From NCBI GenBank assembly GCA_037367355.1, contig CM074703.1, forward strand, positions 3,348,001 to 3,412,000: 64,000 bases of DNA, given 5' to 3'. Both the position numbers and the translations under genes were made by a program. The DNA comes from Neoscytalidium dimidiatum (lineage: Eukaryota > Ascomycota > Dothideomycetes > Botryosphaeriales > Botryosphaeriaceae). Shown here one piece after another: positions 24,470 to 36,000 of this stretch; the stretch's first letter is position 1; the number at the start of each line of letters is the position of its first letter. The notes under the pieces were generated by a model that worked only from the letters and a program-made list of their open reading frames with translations, was not told the DNA's origin and did no database searches.

Positions 24470-25123
24470 CTAAGTTTGCCGAAAATCTACATGAATTGGC
24501 CCCCGACCACAATTTAGCACATCGTCCAGCATTTCCAGCCGATCTTGACCCCAAAAAGGTTCGTTCCTGTACACGTACACTGGTGCACCGAAGTACAGCC
24601 TCCTCGCAGCCTCTTGCGTCAGCGCGGCCTCCTGCTCTGCGAGTCCCTTCTCGTGTTTCGCCCTCTCCAAGAGTCGGCTACCTTCAAGACCGCATGACTC
24701 CGCTACTGCTGCGATAGTGGTTAGGTCCGCAATATTAGACTCATTTGCCCACACCGTTTCCAGGCCGCGACGCGCAAACTCGTGCACAGCACCGCTATCA
24801 TAGCCCGACTCAGCAATGGCCGCGAGAAGCACCCTGTGGGCAAGCGACGGGTCGGCTGGATAGAATTTGGGCTGCTGCACGATAGGTAGGTTCCGCAGTC
24901 TCCGCCATCGCTCCATCTCCAGCAGGCGATAGGCCTGACGTTGGGCTGGGCGCTGCTTCACGGGAAGTCCACCTGAGATAGAGAAGATGTGTAGTAGGTC
25001 GATTGGCTTATAGATGAGCTTCGCATTGTATTTTTGGGCGAGGGTCTGAAGGCGACGACTGCCGATGTAGGACCAGAGCGAAATAAAGGAAAAGTAGTAC
25101 TCGATGACGGGGCGACCAGCCAT
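24470..25123 (-). CDS. 2-hydroxychromene-2-carboxylate isomerase-like (DsbA/GST-kappa fold)
   Basis: A 217-aa thioredoxin-fold protein of the HCCA isomerase / GST kappa family. In bacteria these glutathione-dependent enzymes isomerise 2-hydroxychromene-2-carboxylate during naphthalene breakdown; fungal homologues are mostly uncharacterised. The start is the ATG at 25123 ('MAGRPVIEYYFSF'); the upstream frame lacks similarity. The N-terminal 'YYFSFISLWSYIG' carries the Ser/Pro-type active-site region in place of a CxxC. The alpha insert 'RLRNLPIVQQPKFYP' and the C-terminal 'YFGAPVYVYRNEPFWGQDRL' (family form GVPTFxxxGExFWGQDR) are clear. Small Ala substitutions near the C-terminal motif are minor. 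Neighbouring transporters and an oxygenase suggest a role in aromatic or xenobiotic handling, an inference from context. Confidence 0.88.
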   Translation of the reverse strand: MAGRPVIEYYFSFISLWSYIGSRRLQTLAQKYNAKLIYKPIDLLHIFSISGGLPVKQRPAQRQAYRLLEMERWRRLRNLPIVQQPKFYPADPSLAHRVLLAAIAESGYDSGAVHEFARRGLETVWANESNIADLTTIAAVAESCGLEGSRLLERAKHEKGLAEQEAALTQEAARRLYFGAPVYVYRNEPFWGQDRLEMLDDVLNCGRGPIHVDFRQT

Positions 25124-25552
25124 GGCGACGGCGGTAAGATTGGCAGCAAGTGCGAGGACTGTAGAAAGGGCCAGCTGCACTCTTCTAATGAACGGTTGCA
25201 CCAACAGCATTCCTTCAAAGGACGGCATTGTTTTACCGAAGCCGATTCTGGGCTCGCCAGAGTGGAGATTCCCTTGCGAGAGATAAAAGGGTGCGGGGCA
25301 GCCGCCATGACGCAAGCACGAGCGTCCATCACGCTAGGATAGCAGTGCCCGGCAAAGCTCTGAAGTGGGGAATGGTTCCCCAGCAGTCCGGTTCCAGAGC
25401 ATTAGTATTGCTCACCTTGCGAAGACGGAGCATAGTAATATACGAGTAATCTAGACTAATTTTATCGCGTGGTATGTCTATCGGTAGACTTCGCGGACAA
25501 TGTCTGACATCAAAATTGGCCTACTATTGACCACGTTTCTCTTGTTCGCGCC
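25124..25552. other. Gene-free spacer
   Basis: Upstream of the HCCA-isomerase-like gene and 3' of the next minus-strand gene. Nothing recognised beyond the presumed promoter. Confidence 0.4.
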
Positions 25553-27380
25553 CTACAGCACGTATCGAAAGTGTAGGTTTTCTTTATCGGTCAAATCTTT
25601 GAATGCGATTCGTGCACCCTCTTGCGCGTCCAAACCCAGGCCGTCTCTGCGCTTGTTCTCCCGATAAAGAACAAAATATAACAACGAAGCGCATAAAATG
25701 GTAATGCAGTAGCTAAGCACATGTTAGCAACGCACGCATCATACAGACCGAGAAAAGGGAAACCGCACCATATAATCAACCCGGTCCACAGTTCGGGATA
25801 GTGTTCTCCCTTCGTCTCGCTCCGCACCATCTGAGGTCCGACGATGTTGCCTACGCAATATGCGACGAAGACAGCAGATGCCATGAAACTCTTTTTAGTC
25901 TGGCCCGCCACGTTAGCCGCACCAAGAGTGACCGTTAAGCCCACAACGGGTCCGAAGAACCCAATGAGCGAGTAGCCCACGACCGGGGCTACAGGACGAT
26001 GTCCCCATTCCGACTTCCAGATTATGACAAAACCTGCGATGACGGGAAGGCAGCAAGCAAGTAGGGTCGGGATGCGGATATTTCGGTATCTCGAGCACAG
26101 CCAACCAGTGAGTGGAATGCCGATGCCACAGACGGCTGCGAGTGGGAATTGGAACAGAATACTGTCCAGCGTCGAGTATCCGAACTCCGAGACGATGAGG
26201 GGCCCAAAGCCTGAGACTGCTCCGTTGACGGTATAGCTACAGGTATCGCGTTAGCGAGCTGGCGCTTCACAGCCAGAGAAGACATACGTACGCAGAAGCC
26301 ATGGTCAATGCCACGAGCCAGACTTTGATGTCTAATGCAGCTTCTTTGATCTGGGACCACTTAATTTTTTGGCTCCGCACGCCCGTTTGCCCGGCTCGGA
26401 GCCGTTCCACAGCCACGATTCGCTCCTCTGCTGTCAAGAACCAAGCGTCTAGAGGCGAATTGGGAAGGGCGAAACACCAGAAACCGAACAGGAACGTCAA
26501 GCCACCGGCCAGGACATAAATGTACTGCCACGGGGTAAGAGCTCCGCCATCGATCTGCGCGAAGCCGTAGTTGAGGGCGCCTCCGATAATGATGAACCAA
26601 CCCGAGCTACAAAACCACCAGCCTTGCCGCAACGCTTGCTCCGATTGCGTATAGTATCCGCTGACGGTTATCATGAACGCTGTTGGGACAATTGACTCCG
26701 TGAAGCCTGCACTTTGTCGTTTTCATTAGCTGGTGACTAGACTCTGCAGGCGTGATGCGTAGCACGCACCAAGGAAGAATCGCTGCGCAAATAATCCTCT
26801 CCACTCAGTTACACCGGCTGTTGCTGCGCAGATTATTGCCCATATCATCACAGCGGGACCCAAAACATAGCGAGTATGGAACCGCTGCAAAATGTACGTC
26901 ATGGGGTAAGAGCCAGCGAGCTGACCAAAATAAAAGATAGATGTGGCCCAACTGAGTCTCGACGTATCGGTTTTCGGCGGGTTGGTCGACTCGTCGACAA
27001 CGGACAGGGAAAGATCGGAAGTCATGCCAAAGAGAGCGGCGCTTCCCAAGATAGCCTATGAGACTTGATCTCAGAATGTCGTCCTCTGTCACGGGTCACA
27101 TCCATGCCACTCACCTTGTCATAGTATACAAGGCCGTATCCTGCAATTCTGGATCAGCATAGCTATCAGCCATAAGGTGAGTGGTCACGTTACCAAGTAC
27201 CATGGCAGGCATGAGGAAAAGATCTATTTTCCTCAAAACCTTTTTCTCAGCCTCCGGATCTATTGGTCTAGCCTCCTCACCGAGCAAATCTGCGGCTGAA
27301 ACCAAAATATCGTTATGGATCCCATTTTTCTCTGCGTTTAGAGATTCTGCGTCGGTGGAAGATGCATTAGGCCCCGCCAT
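25553..27380 (-). CDS. MFS transporter, anion:cation symporter family (allantoate-permease-like)
   Basis: A 12-TM plasma-membrane importer of the ACS family (yeast DAL5/TNA1/vitamin-type), 513 aa. Six exons on minus: 27380-27194, 27140-27115, 27055-26770, 26706-26292, 26236-25769 and 25712-25553. Exon 2 is a 26-nt microexon coding 'GYGLVYYDK', needed to restore TM1. The hydrophilic N-terminus ends with 'KKVLRKIDLFLMPAM', the ACS lead-in to TM1. 'SIFYFGQLAGSYP' (TM2), 'GFTESIVPTAFM' (TM4) and 'NVAGQTKKSFMASAVFVAYC' (TM10) are family signatures. Substrate is probably an organic anion (ureide, nicotinate-like or other carboxylate). Start codons of this gene and the Fe(II)/2-oxoglutarate oxygenase at 27746 lie 365 bp apart and diverge, suggesting a shared promoter. 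Confidence 0.9.
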
Positions 27381-27745
27381 GTCAGCTTCGGAGACCGAGA
27401 TGGCCTGTAACCTGTGGCTGTCAGATGATCTTGTTAAAGAAAAGCATTCTCTTCGTGACAGGGTTAAGGGCTTGATGTACTTGCTATTTTTGCAGTCCCC
27501 GTAGTTTTGTTGCATGGGTTCGGTATGGTGAAATATTCACCAGTCTCACATCATTTTTCGGACCCGCAGCCAAGTCCTGCTAAACGCCATTCGAGCTGCT
27601 TATCGTATTGTCTCGGTTGAATTTACCGAGATCGTCAGAATACCTGCCCTAAACCGATAGAATAGTCGAATGCGACCAAGACGACAAAGTATATGAAACG
27701 AACGTTCCCACGTCGATGATTCATGGTCAGACAAGAGTTGTTAGT
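27381..27745. promoter_or_regulatory. Bidirectional promoter region (ACS transporter / 2-oxoglutarate oxygenase)
   Basis: A 365-bp stretch between two divergent starts and the only upstream space both genes share. No named motif recognised; co-regulation is inferred from the arrangement. Confidence 0.5.
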
Positions 27746-29047
27746 ATGGCCACAAGCACGGAAACAGTCATTTTGCCTTACGTGCAAGCACCTGAGACCT
27801 CCGCGTCGCTTGAATGGGCTGACTTGAGGACTCTCGATCTTTCGGAGTTTGATCGCCCTGGCGGCAAGAAGGATCTGGCGTCCCAATTCCAAAAAGCCAT
27901 CGAGGAAGTCGGTATGTCGGACCTGCACTGGTCAGCTCGTTGCGGCCGCAACCTATCTGTGTTAACACAGGTACACTGTAGGCTTCTTTTATGTAAAGAA
28001 CCACGGCATAAGCCGAGAGGAAGTGGACACGCAGTTTGCACTCGCAAAGTCTGTACTGTCATTGACAGATGCCAAAAAAGCACCCTATAGAGCAGCTCTT
28101 GAAGCGGGCGATTATAATGGTTGGAAGCCGGCAGGTGTTCGCGACCTACTTCCTGGAATCAAGGACAACTTCGAGATATACAACATCCCGAAGTTCATTC
28201 CCGAACATGCCAATCGTCCACATCCGGAAGTTGTAAGGCAGCACTGGGCGACTATCGAGGCCTTTTCGAAGCAAATCCATGAAAAAATTGTGAAGAAACT
28301 ACTCGTTATATTTGCAATTGCCTTGGAGCTGGATGATGAAGACTATTTCGTCAAGAGACACCGATACGAGAAAAGCAGTGGCGATCATCTTCGGTACATG
28401 AAGTACTATCACAGGTCCGATGAAGAGAACAGGAAATTGGGCGGCGTATGGCTCAAAGGGTAAGAGAGGCCCTCAGCTTCCTGCCTCTTTGAGTTCGGAA
28501 AAGGCTAATTGTAAGGGTTGTAGACATTCTGATATGGGCAGCTTGACTCTGCTTTTTCGCCAGCCCGTGGCGGCACTGCAGGTGTTGACCAAAGATGGAC
28601 GCTGGAAATGGGTGAGGCCTCAAACAGATGCCTTCACTGTCAATCTTGCCGACGCGCTCAATTTTCTCACAAGTGAGACAACTTTGCGATCATTATCAAG
28701 CGTTTGACACTGATGTCAACATCGCAGATGGTTATCTCAAATCCAGCATCCACAGGGTAGTTGCACCTCCCAAAGACCAAGCGCACATCGACCGCCTTGG
28801 GGTTATTTACATGGTGAGGATCGAAGACGACACAGATCTTATACCCATTGAAGACTCTCCGGTTCTGAAGAGGCTCGGCCTCGTCAGTAAGAGAATTCTC
28901 GGCGATGACGGTCAGCCGGTAAAGGCTGGCGAGTGGGTGAAGCAGAGAGTCATCAAGAACCTGGGAGCGACAAGTTCTGCCAGGGGTGACAATAAAGAGA
29001 CAGATGTTGAGATTGTAAAAGGGCTGAAGGTCAAGTATTATGAATGA
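27746..29047 (+). CDS. Fe(II)/2-oxoglutarate-dependent oxygenase, isopenicillin-N-synthase-like
   Basis: A 370-aa cytosolic oxygenase of the DIOX_N / 2OG-FeII_Oxy superfamily. Exons: 27746-27911, 27982-28459, 28524-28672 and 28728-29047. The DIOX_N part has 'FFYVKNHGISREEVDTQFAL'. The iron facial triad is H216 and D218 in 'GHSDMGSLTLLF' and H273 in 'SSIHRVV'. The usual co-substrate Arg of IPNS/DIOX proteins (RxS) is not obvious; the sequence there reads 'RLGVIYMVR', so co-substrate binding may differ. Fungal relatives are found in both catabolic and secondary-metabolite loci. Shares a promoter region with the ACS transporter, so it may modify the transported solute. Confidence 0.87.
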
Positions 29048-29772
29048 CGTGGACCGATAGAGGTAGGCGGAAACGGTTCGCTCCGCTGAAGAAAAAAAAT
29101 TGAAAAAGACAATATCCACAGGAGATAATTCTCAATATTGGACTTCAATCTCTTGATCTTATTCATCTAGAATTATGATATTGTATGAGGTCCTTCTCTA
29201 ACCTTCCATAGTTGTCAGCAGGCTTTCGTCACAAATCTGCAATATATTCTATAAAAACCGGTTCTGACCGACAGGTATGAGCTGATGAATTTCCTCTCAG
29301 AATCCAGATTCTGCCTGGCGGCACGATAGTTATGGTGGCTCCCTTTCTCCCGGAAACTCCATCATGCACCCGTGAAAAGATCGGGTTGAAGAGGAGGAAA
29401 CAGTTCTTTGAAAAAGCAGGGTTTTGCCGACCGATATTCCATTTATTCGGAAAGACATGCGTGAAATGCACGCGGAGTTCTTTTCCGAGACAGACGTACC
29501 TGACGTCGGAAAGACTTTTCTAGCAAGGGCTTGAAGAGCCTTGCTCCGGCAACGGCCAGTCATGGAGATCCATGTGCTATTACCGAGAAGAACGAGCTTA
29601 TTTGGCTGTATTGTCGACGCTCTTTCTCACTAGATCCTTCATTAGGTTGAAACGCGGGGACTCGGAGGGGCTACTGACAAGATTTTGATTTGGGGGGTAC
29701 CAATTAAACATATACTTTGCTGTAGCACCTCTTACAAATAAGGAAATTAATCGCTACTGTCCATTACTTCCA
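29048..29772. other. Convergent intergenic region, no gene seen
   Basis: A low-GC 3' flank. Overlapping frames at 29.2-29.56 kb on both strands (60-80 codons) have no recognisable domain or splice context. Confidence 0.4.
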
Positions 29773-30963
29773 CTAATTCTCAGATTCCGTCCCATCTATC
29801 AGCTTCTTTGCTTTTTCAGACTTCTTGTTCAAGACTTGGGTTATCTCATCCCCCGTTTCCCTCAGCAACTGTTCGGCGTCTTTTCCCCGCTTTTTGGCAA
29901 CTTCCTGCAGCAATTGAAGCTTGGGGATAATCTGACTGCCGCCAGGTACTGTGTTGAAGTACTGCTCCAATCCTTCGAGAGCCCGGGATTTTACTTTGTC
30001 AACCTGTCCCTGAATCTTCTCCTCGACCTTCTTGACATCGCCTGAGTTGGCTGTTTCACGAACTGTATCCCACAACTCATTGAGGTCTCCTTGCTTCAAA
30101 GAGTCCGCATTTTTCTCCAGGAGCTCTTTGAGAGCTGGGTTCTTATCCAGGTGGGGCTTCGCTTGCTTCAATCCCTTCTGCCATGCCTCATCGCCGGCCT
30201 TCTTCAGCTGCTCCTTTCGGTCTCGGATGAGGCTCTTGATCTTGTCCGCAGTATCAGCACTGACACCGCTATTGACAAGATCTTTGATCTGGTTCCATGT
30301 CTCATCCACCTGCTTCTTAGCTTCAGGACCATACTGATCGCCCATCTGCTTCAGCTGGTCTAGGTTCTGTCCGACCTTGTCCTTCAGTTGGGGATGCTGG
30401 TCGATGATGTCCGATGCGGCGTCCCCTGCCAACCGTCCGATGCGCTTGAGATGCTTCTGGAGGATGTTCCATGCCTTCTGGGCATTGTCGAGACTCAGGT
30501 CTCCCTTTGCAACATCCTGCAATTCTGCGTATGCCTCCTTCACGATATTGTCGACCTCACTGCCATGCTTGTGGCGGATGGTATCGAGCTGATCGAACGC
30601 GCCGTCGATGTACTGCTTGGCGCCAGGTACGAGAGCGGCATAGGAGGAGGCGGTGGTTCGTAAGTAGTTTAGGGCCTCGTTCGGCTCCGGCCCGGACTCT
30701 TTCAGCTTCTGGACGGTGGAATTGGCGTATTCGCGGACTTTGTTGGAGGTCTGCACGGCAGACTTGACTCCAGAAAAGTGGTACCAGGCGTAGCAGATGA
30801 CGAATGCCGAGGCGCCACCGGCAGCAGCTCCGCTCAAGGCAATATGGCCACCACCAGGATTGCTGGGATTGGACGACTGGAAGCGGGCGTTGCGAGCAGC
30901 GCGCGCAGCTGCGTTCGACCTGACTGCTCGTGCAGAGCGACTGCTCAATCTTGAAGCGTACAT
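29773..30963 (-). CDS. Mitochondrial-type membrane protein with long helical repeats
   Basis: A conserved-looking hypothetical protein of 396 aa in one exon. The N-terminus is Arg/Ser/Ala rich with no acids for the first 30 residues ('MYASRLSSRSARAVRSNAAA'), a classic mitochondrial presequence. One TM segment follows at about residues 44-62 ('GAAAGGASAFVICYAWYHF'). The rest is charged, amphipathic helix with recurring 'LKQ', 'DQL', 'KDLV' blocks, suggesting a coiled-coil or apolipoprotein-like bundle exposed to one side of the inner membrane. The start at 30963 is chosen because the presequence begins there; the 40-residue in-frame extension upstream looks like UTR. It is likely inner-membrane anchored; a role in membrane organisation is a guess only. 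Confidence 0.78.
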   Translation of the reverse strand: MYASRLSSRSARAVRSNAAARAARNARFQSSNPSNPGGGHIALSGAAAGGASAFVICYAWYHFSGVKSAVQTSNKVREYANSTVQKLKESGPEPNEALNYLRTTASSYAALVPGAKQYIDGAFDQLDTIRHKHGSEVDNIVKEAYAELQDVAKGDLSLDNAQKAWNILQKHLKRIGRLAGDAASDIIDQHPQLKDKVGQNLDQLKQMGDQYGPEAKKQVDETWNQIKDLVNSGVSADTADKIKSLIRDRKEQLKKAGDEAWQKGLKQAKPHLDKNPALKELLEKNADSLKQGDLNELWDTVRETANSGDVKKVEEKIQGQVDKVKSRALEGLEQYFNTVPGGSQIIPKLQLLQEVAKKRGKDAEQLLRETGDEITQVLNKKSEKAKKLIDGTESEN

Positions 30964-31780
30964 GACTGGGTTGGGGATGGGCTCAGTTGTGGAAGCGTTG
31001 GTGCTGGCGGCAAAATCTAGAGAGGAAGAGAGGTGAGTAGAGGGGGAGGAGCGTTGGTTGGCACGCGAAAACGAATCTAGCACTCGTAAAAGGCATTTCC
31101 TCGTGCATCATAATGGCGTACGGTGGTGGCTGGCATTCCAGCACAAAGTGGCGCCGGTTCGGGGCTTTCGTAGTGACTACGTTCTGACGTCAATTGTCGT
31201 ACAGTGTGAACCAGGAGAACTGGTAGCCTAAGCTCTTCTTGGGCCCCGGGGGCGCCCGGCTACGGGCCCCCCAGGAACGGAGCGGGCCCAAAGCTCCTTT
31301 TCAATTTTCATGCCAGAGGCCATTGCCCATAGCTCCATCGGCAGGCAAAGCGCAGTTCCTCGATGTCGATCTCCCGCCTGCGCCGTCATCATTCTCGCAT
31401 AACTCCCTGTAGAACAACCTCGTGCGCATGAATACTCGACTTTTCGCTCGCGTGCTATGCACAGTCCGGCAACTTGCCTTTGTCTCCCGGGCCGAGGCAG
31501 TGGGCGAACGCCGGGGTTGTCATTGCGTAACTTTTATCGGCGCACAGTATCCAGCAAGTCTGCTTAGCGCCGCAACTTTTCCGTCGTGGTCGTCCGTTGC
31601 GTTGTCTAAGTTGGCTTAAACCTCGATTGCCGCCCTGCCTTTTCTTCGCATCCCCACCTCTTGGCCCCGGATAATCCTGTGGCGCTCGGGAGGAACTCCT
31701 CCGATCACCCCGCACTCGACTACTAAGAAAACAACCCATATCCGCCTGCAGCAGTATCGACGGTAGGTCAACATCCGACA
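30964..31780. other. Divergent intergenic region with a GC-rich inverted repeat
   Basis: About 0.8 kb without a gene. A GC-rich imperfect hairpin lies at 31238-31293, with arms TTGGGCCC (31239-31246) and GGGCCCAA (31284-31291) around a loop also rich in GGGCC runs. Confidence 0.5.
31238..31293. repeat. GC-rich inverted repeat
   Basis: Perfect 8-bp arms TTGGGCCC and GGGCCCAA flank a C/G-rich interior with further GGGCC/GGCCC runs. It could fold as a strong hairpin in RNA or DNA. It lies upstream of the minus-strand mitochondrial-type gene and is not near a gene end, so I do not call it a terminator. Confidence 0.55.
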
Positions 31781-32273
31781 ATGCCAACGCTCTGTTTATT
31801 CTTGTTCCTTCTCTCGCAGCCGTGTAACGCTCTGGGCGAAGAACGATTCGTCACTTTCAACTTTTCGAGCGGATCTGTTGCTATTCACGATGCGCCAATT
31901 CTCTATTCTGCGAATGATCCTGTTGGAGTCAGGATCGCTGCAGAAGGCCTTGCTCGAGATATTGAGCAGATAACAGGACGCCAGCCAACTCTGATGGTCG
32001 ATGATGTAGCAATCAGTACGCAAGCCAGGAATGCAACAGCCGCTTCAGCCATAATAGTCGGCACCGCGAATTCATCGTTGGTCGCTCGGCTTGAAGATCC
32101 GTGGCAGACCATGTATGGAAGAGAATATCCCTTTGGGCTCTGTTAACGGCGGGAACCACACCTTGCGATGGAGAGTTAATTCGCCCGAGTTGTATTTTGA
32201 GAAGATTGTACTCGATGTGCGCGGTGGGATAAAGGACGCATACTTGGGACCGCCAGAGACCGCGATTGCATGA
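31781..32273 (+). pseudogene. GH115 alpha-glucuronidase relic with large internal deletion
   Basis: Two pieces of one GH115 gene (enzymes of about 950-1000 aa that release (4-O-methyl)glucuronic acid from xylan) lie side by side. The N-terminal piece (31781 to about 32100) has an intact signal peptide (MPTLCLFLFLLSQPCNA), then 'FNFSSGSVAIHDAPILYS' and 'RIAAEGLARDIEQITGRQP', which open GH115 proteins. The C-terminal piece (about 32130-32273, shifted frame) reads 'SVNGGNHTLRWRV' and 'RGGIKDAYLGPPET', the known GH115 C-terminal end, followed directly by a stop. The roughly 850 residues between, including all catalytic parts, are absent, and the junction changes frame. Only about 490 bp remain, so this is a deletion relic and not an intron. 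Confidence 0.85.
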
Positions 32274-33025
32274 GTAGATGACGGTGGAGATATATACCTA
32301 CCGAGTGTCTGAGATGAACGTGTATATCAAGTATGGTGTTCAAGAAGGCCACCTGTGAGAGTCCAAAGATGCTAAGCAGATGATAGCTCGCGTATAGATT
32401 ATCGAGCTGCCGCCTAAGAGCCCAAGAATCGCTTACCACCAGAAACACGTAATAGAGACTTGCAAAGCGGAGTGGAAGGCCTGTAGCTATACGTGGGATG
32501 AGGTCCGGCATCGCTACCTAACCCCGCACCCCGAGTAGCTAGTCCTCACCCACGCGTCGATCACTTTTGTCGCCGTTGATTTCCCCGCATTATTGAGTGG
32601 GCCCGGTGGTGTCATTTTGTCTATTCAGATAAACATATTTTACAGCACTTTTCTATTGCTCTAATGCCGCACCTTGCAGCTGTAAATCTCTTTCCCAAAC
32701 GATGCAAATCGACAAGGAAAAACTCGAGTCACCGGCCCATTTCGAAGATGTCGAGATCAATACTTCGGATAGAGTAAGATGTACCTCGGGATGACGCCAA
32801 GGAGACGCAACGAATACTACGCAAAGCCGATTTATCGGCTTCTGCCTATGTTGACTTTACTTTACAATATGAATTGAATATACCATCTAAGCGCAGCTTC
32901 GAATAAAGATCTATCTACAATATGATATTATTTTCGCACATCCATGCACCTTATTTGTCCTTAATATGAAAGTCTACTGATGAGATTATTGACAGTTGCT
33001 TTCTGTAGGCGGTAATATCCTCCCT
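32274..33025. other. Gene-free 3' flank of the PKS gene
   Basis: Between the GH115 relic and the PKS stop codon. AT-rich around 32.8-33.0 kb. No gene or repeat recognised; plausibly the left border of the secondary-metabolite cluster. Confidence 0.45.
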
Positions 33026-36000
33026 TTACTCCTCTGACGCCTCTTCGGCCGCTTGCTTCGCTACTTCAGCTGGTACATGCGCGCTCTTGCTTATGATGCG
33101 AACGGCAAGCCTGCTAAGCGGCACGGGGCTGAGCACGTCGAAAACCGAGACGTCAGCCTTCAACTCGTTGAATATCCAGTTACGAACCTCGATGGCTTTG
33201 AGAGAGTCGACTGAACAAAGAGAAAGTCAGTATCGTGAACTCAATATGCCCTTAATTCTCTACGAAGGGGAGGGGGGGAGAAAGGCCAAAACATACCTCC
33301 CAGCGAGTAAAGTGGCTTTTCGATGTCGATATCACCGGGCGACGCCGTTAGGGCGTTGGCGACGTTGATCCGCAATGCTTCCTCTGCAAGGGCAGCGGCC
33401 TCCCTCAGCGTCTGCGCAGCGCGCAGTTTCAGCGCCAATGACGCGTCCTTGGCGCCGCCCGCACCGCTAGCAGCAGCCGATGTGCTTATGCGGTGGTCGA
33501 ACTTGCGGTCTTGCGGCCACAGGTTGAGGCCATCGCGCGGTACCTCGTCATTGATGCCAACGAGCAGCTGGTCTTCCACGGGTCGGCCATCGGCGGTGGC
33601 GCCGCGCATGACGGCCTCGATGGCGACCAGGAGCTCGCGGTGGGTGAGCTGCGCAGGGATCCAGTGGCTGTACTTCTTAAGATAATCCTCAACAGTCGAG
33701 TCCTCGTTGAAGTGGTCGACGTCGGTGACGAGGCCGACATTGAGCGTCGTGGCCGCAAGGCCCAGCGCACGGTGGCGATGCAGCGCGACGGCGTCCTCGT
33801 ACGTGTTACCAGCGGCGTAGTTGGCCTGGGCCGTATTGCCGATGATGCCGGACATGGAGGAGAGGATGATGAAGAAGTCAACGGTGTCCTCATGCGGCGC
33901 CAACAGCAAGGAGTGTAGGTTCCAGGTGCCCTTAACCTTGGGATCAATGGCCGTGCGCCACTTGTCGTACGTCATGTTCTCGAATATGCTGTCTCTCAGG
34001 ACCATAGCCAGCTGGACGACACCCTTCAGTTTCCATTTGTTCTCGCGGATCGTCTTCGCCACCTGCGCGACCTGAGACGCATCTGTGACGTCGCACTTAA
34101 TCGCGTCCGCAACGCAACCGCGGCTGCGGAAGCCTTCGAGCGTATCCTGCTGCTTTCGGGTTGACGCGCCGGAGCGAGATAGGAACAATAGATGGCGGGC
34201 CCCATGAGCGACCATGTGTTCCGCGATGATCAAGCCAAGAACACCGAGACCACCAGCGAGGACGTAGGTGCCCTCCGGATCAAGCTCCAGCCGGGGTGGC
34301 GGGGAGGGGAGCAGGGGCACGACCGCATCTTTGTTCAGCTCGAGGACAGTCCTCTCCTGGAACTGGTGGGACTGCGCGTCCGCAACGGCATTGGCCAGGG
34401 CAGACACGGAGTAGACCTTAGTCTTCGGGATGGCCTGGTCACCCATCTGAGCGAGAACTGTCTCGGCGAGGCTATAGAGCTTGTCGTTGGCCAGACTGCC
34501 CACGTTCACGGAGGAGAAGCTGATACTGCGTTTGAAGAATCCGGGGTCGAAGGCCGCTGGGTCGGCCCTCTGGCTCACATCCACGAAGCGGCCCTCATCT
34601 CCGACGCAGGAGGAAAAGTTCCTCAAAGCTGCTCCGGTGCTGGCGCTGATGACGACATCAACACCTTTTCCGTAGGTCTGGAGCAGCACACTGCTTGAGA
34701 AAGAGCTGCTGCGGGAGTCGAAAATGCTCTCTTCGCTCAGTCCGTAGCGAGTCACCAAGACATCCTTGGCTACATCCGAGTCCACCGAGGCGTAGATGCG
34801 CGCCTGCAGGAATCTGGCGACTTGCACAAGCGCCAGTCCAAGACTACCTGTGGCCCCGTCGATCAGGACGGATTCGCCTTGCTGGAGACGGGCCCGGTCT
34901 GTCAGAACGTGCCAGGCAGCCCCGAGGGACAGCGGCAAAGCAGCGGCAGCTTCCGAGGGCAGAGACGGCGGCACAGGACGAACATGCTCTTGGCTCTTCC
35001 GCACGTGAGTGCTGAGTTCGGCCTGGTGCAAGGCGAATACTCGGTCGCCGAGTCGGAAGCGCGTGACACCGGCACCAATCTTGGTAACTGTGCCGACGAC
35101 TTCGCGACCAAAAGCCGGCACTGCAGCCCCGCTGGTGAATGCGCGGATGTCCGGCTCGTTGAGTGCGACATAGTTGACTTTGATCTCTACCTCGCTGGCC
35201 TCTAACGACCGCTTCGCATCTCCGTCCTCAACCCAGCGGACGGTGTCGATCTGCCCAGCTCTACGCGCTTCCAGCTTGCGGCCAGTAGAGGAGCGGCTAT
35301 ACAATGGCCCAGGAACGCTGCGCACGTTTCCAGAGTTCAGCTCCATGTCCTTATCCACACCGTCGTCGGCCTCGGCGCGAGGGATGTGCAGCACGCCTCC
35401 GGACTCAGCGAGCTCCATCTCGTTCTTCTTGCCTTTCACAAGCGCCTGAGTGGTCGAACGCAGAGTAGCGATCGTCAAATCAACAGCGCGTTCAGACGTC
35501 AGCTCGGTTGTCGGCGACAGATCCAAGTGTGGCAGGCAAATCTGGGGCTTCTCTATGCGGACGGTACGCAGAAGGCCAGTCGTGGGAGCGAACGAAAGCG
35601 ACGTCTCACCCGCTTCCAGGATGCCGCCGTGCGTGATCCACAGCAGGTACCTCGCAGCTGTAAGCTTCCGGAACTGCTCGAACTGATGTTCGTCCCATCC
35701 GATGACGAATGGCTCCTCTATCTCGAGCAGGGAAATGACCGCTTTGCCCGTAAGTTCCTCAACTCTCGAAAGGTCAGCGGTAGTGACTCGGATTCCCAGA
35801 GCAGACAGCTCTTTGGAAAGATGATCCTCGAATGCGGTCGCGGTCGGACTGCGACTCTCGCGGTGCAAGAGAGCCACCTCAGTTGTCTCGACGTCGGGTT
35901 CCATCACGGCGTCTGTCTCAACAATAACTAGCGTGGTTCCGTCATGGTCATCAATGGAGATCAGCTCTTTGAGACTGGCATCCGAAATCTCCTTATCTAA

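Noticed and set aside
29229..29563. Overlapping 60-80 codon frames near 29.3 kb
   Set aside because: No recognisable domain on either strand and no splice continuity with neighbours.
31238..31293. GC hairpin as a transcription terminator
   Set aside because: It lies upstream of genes on both sides, and fungal Pol II genes do not use such terminators.
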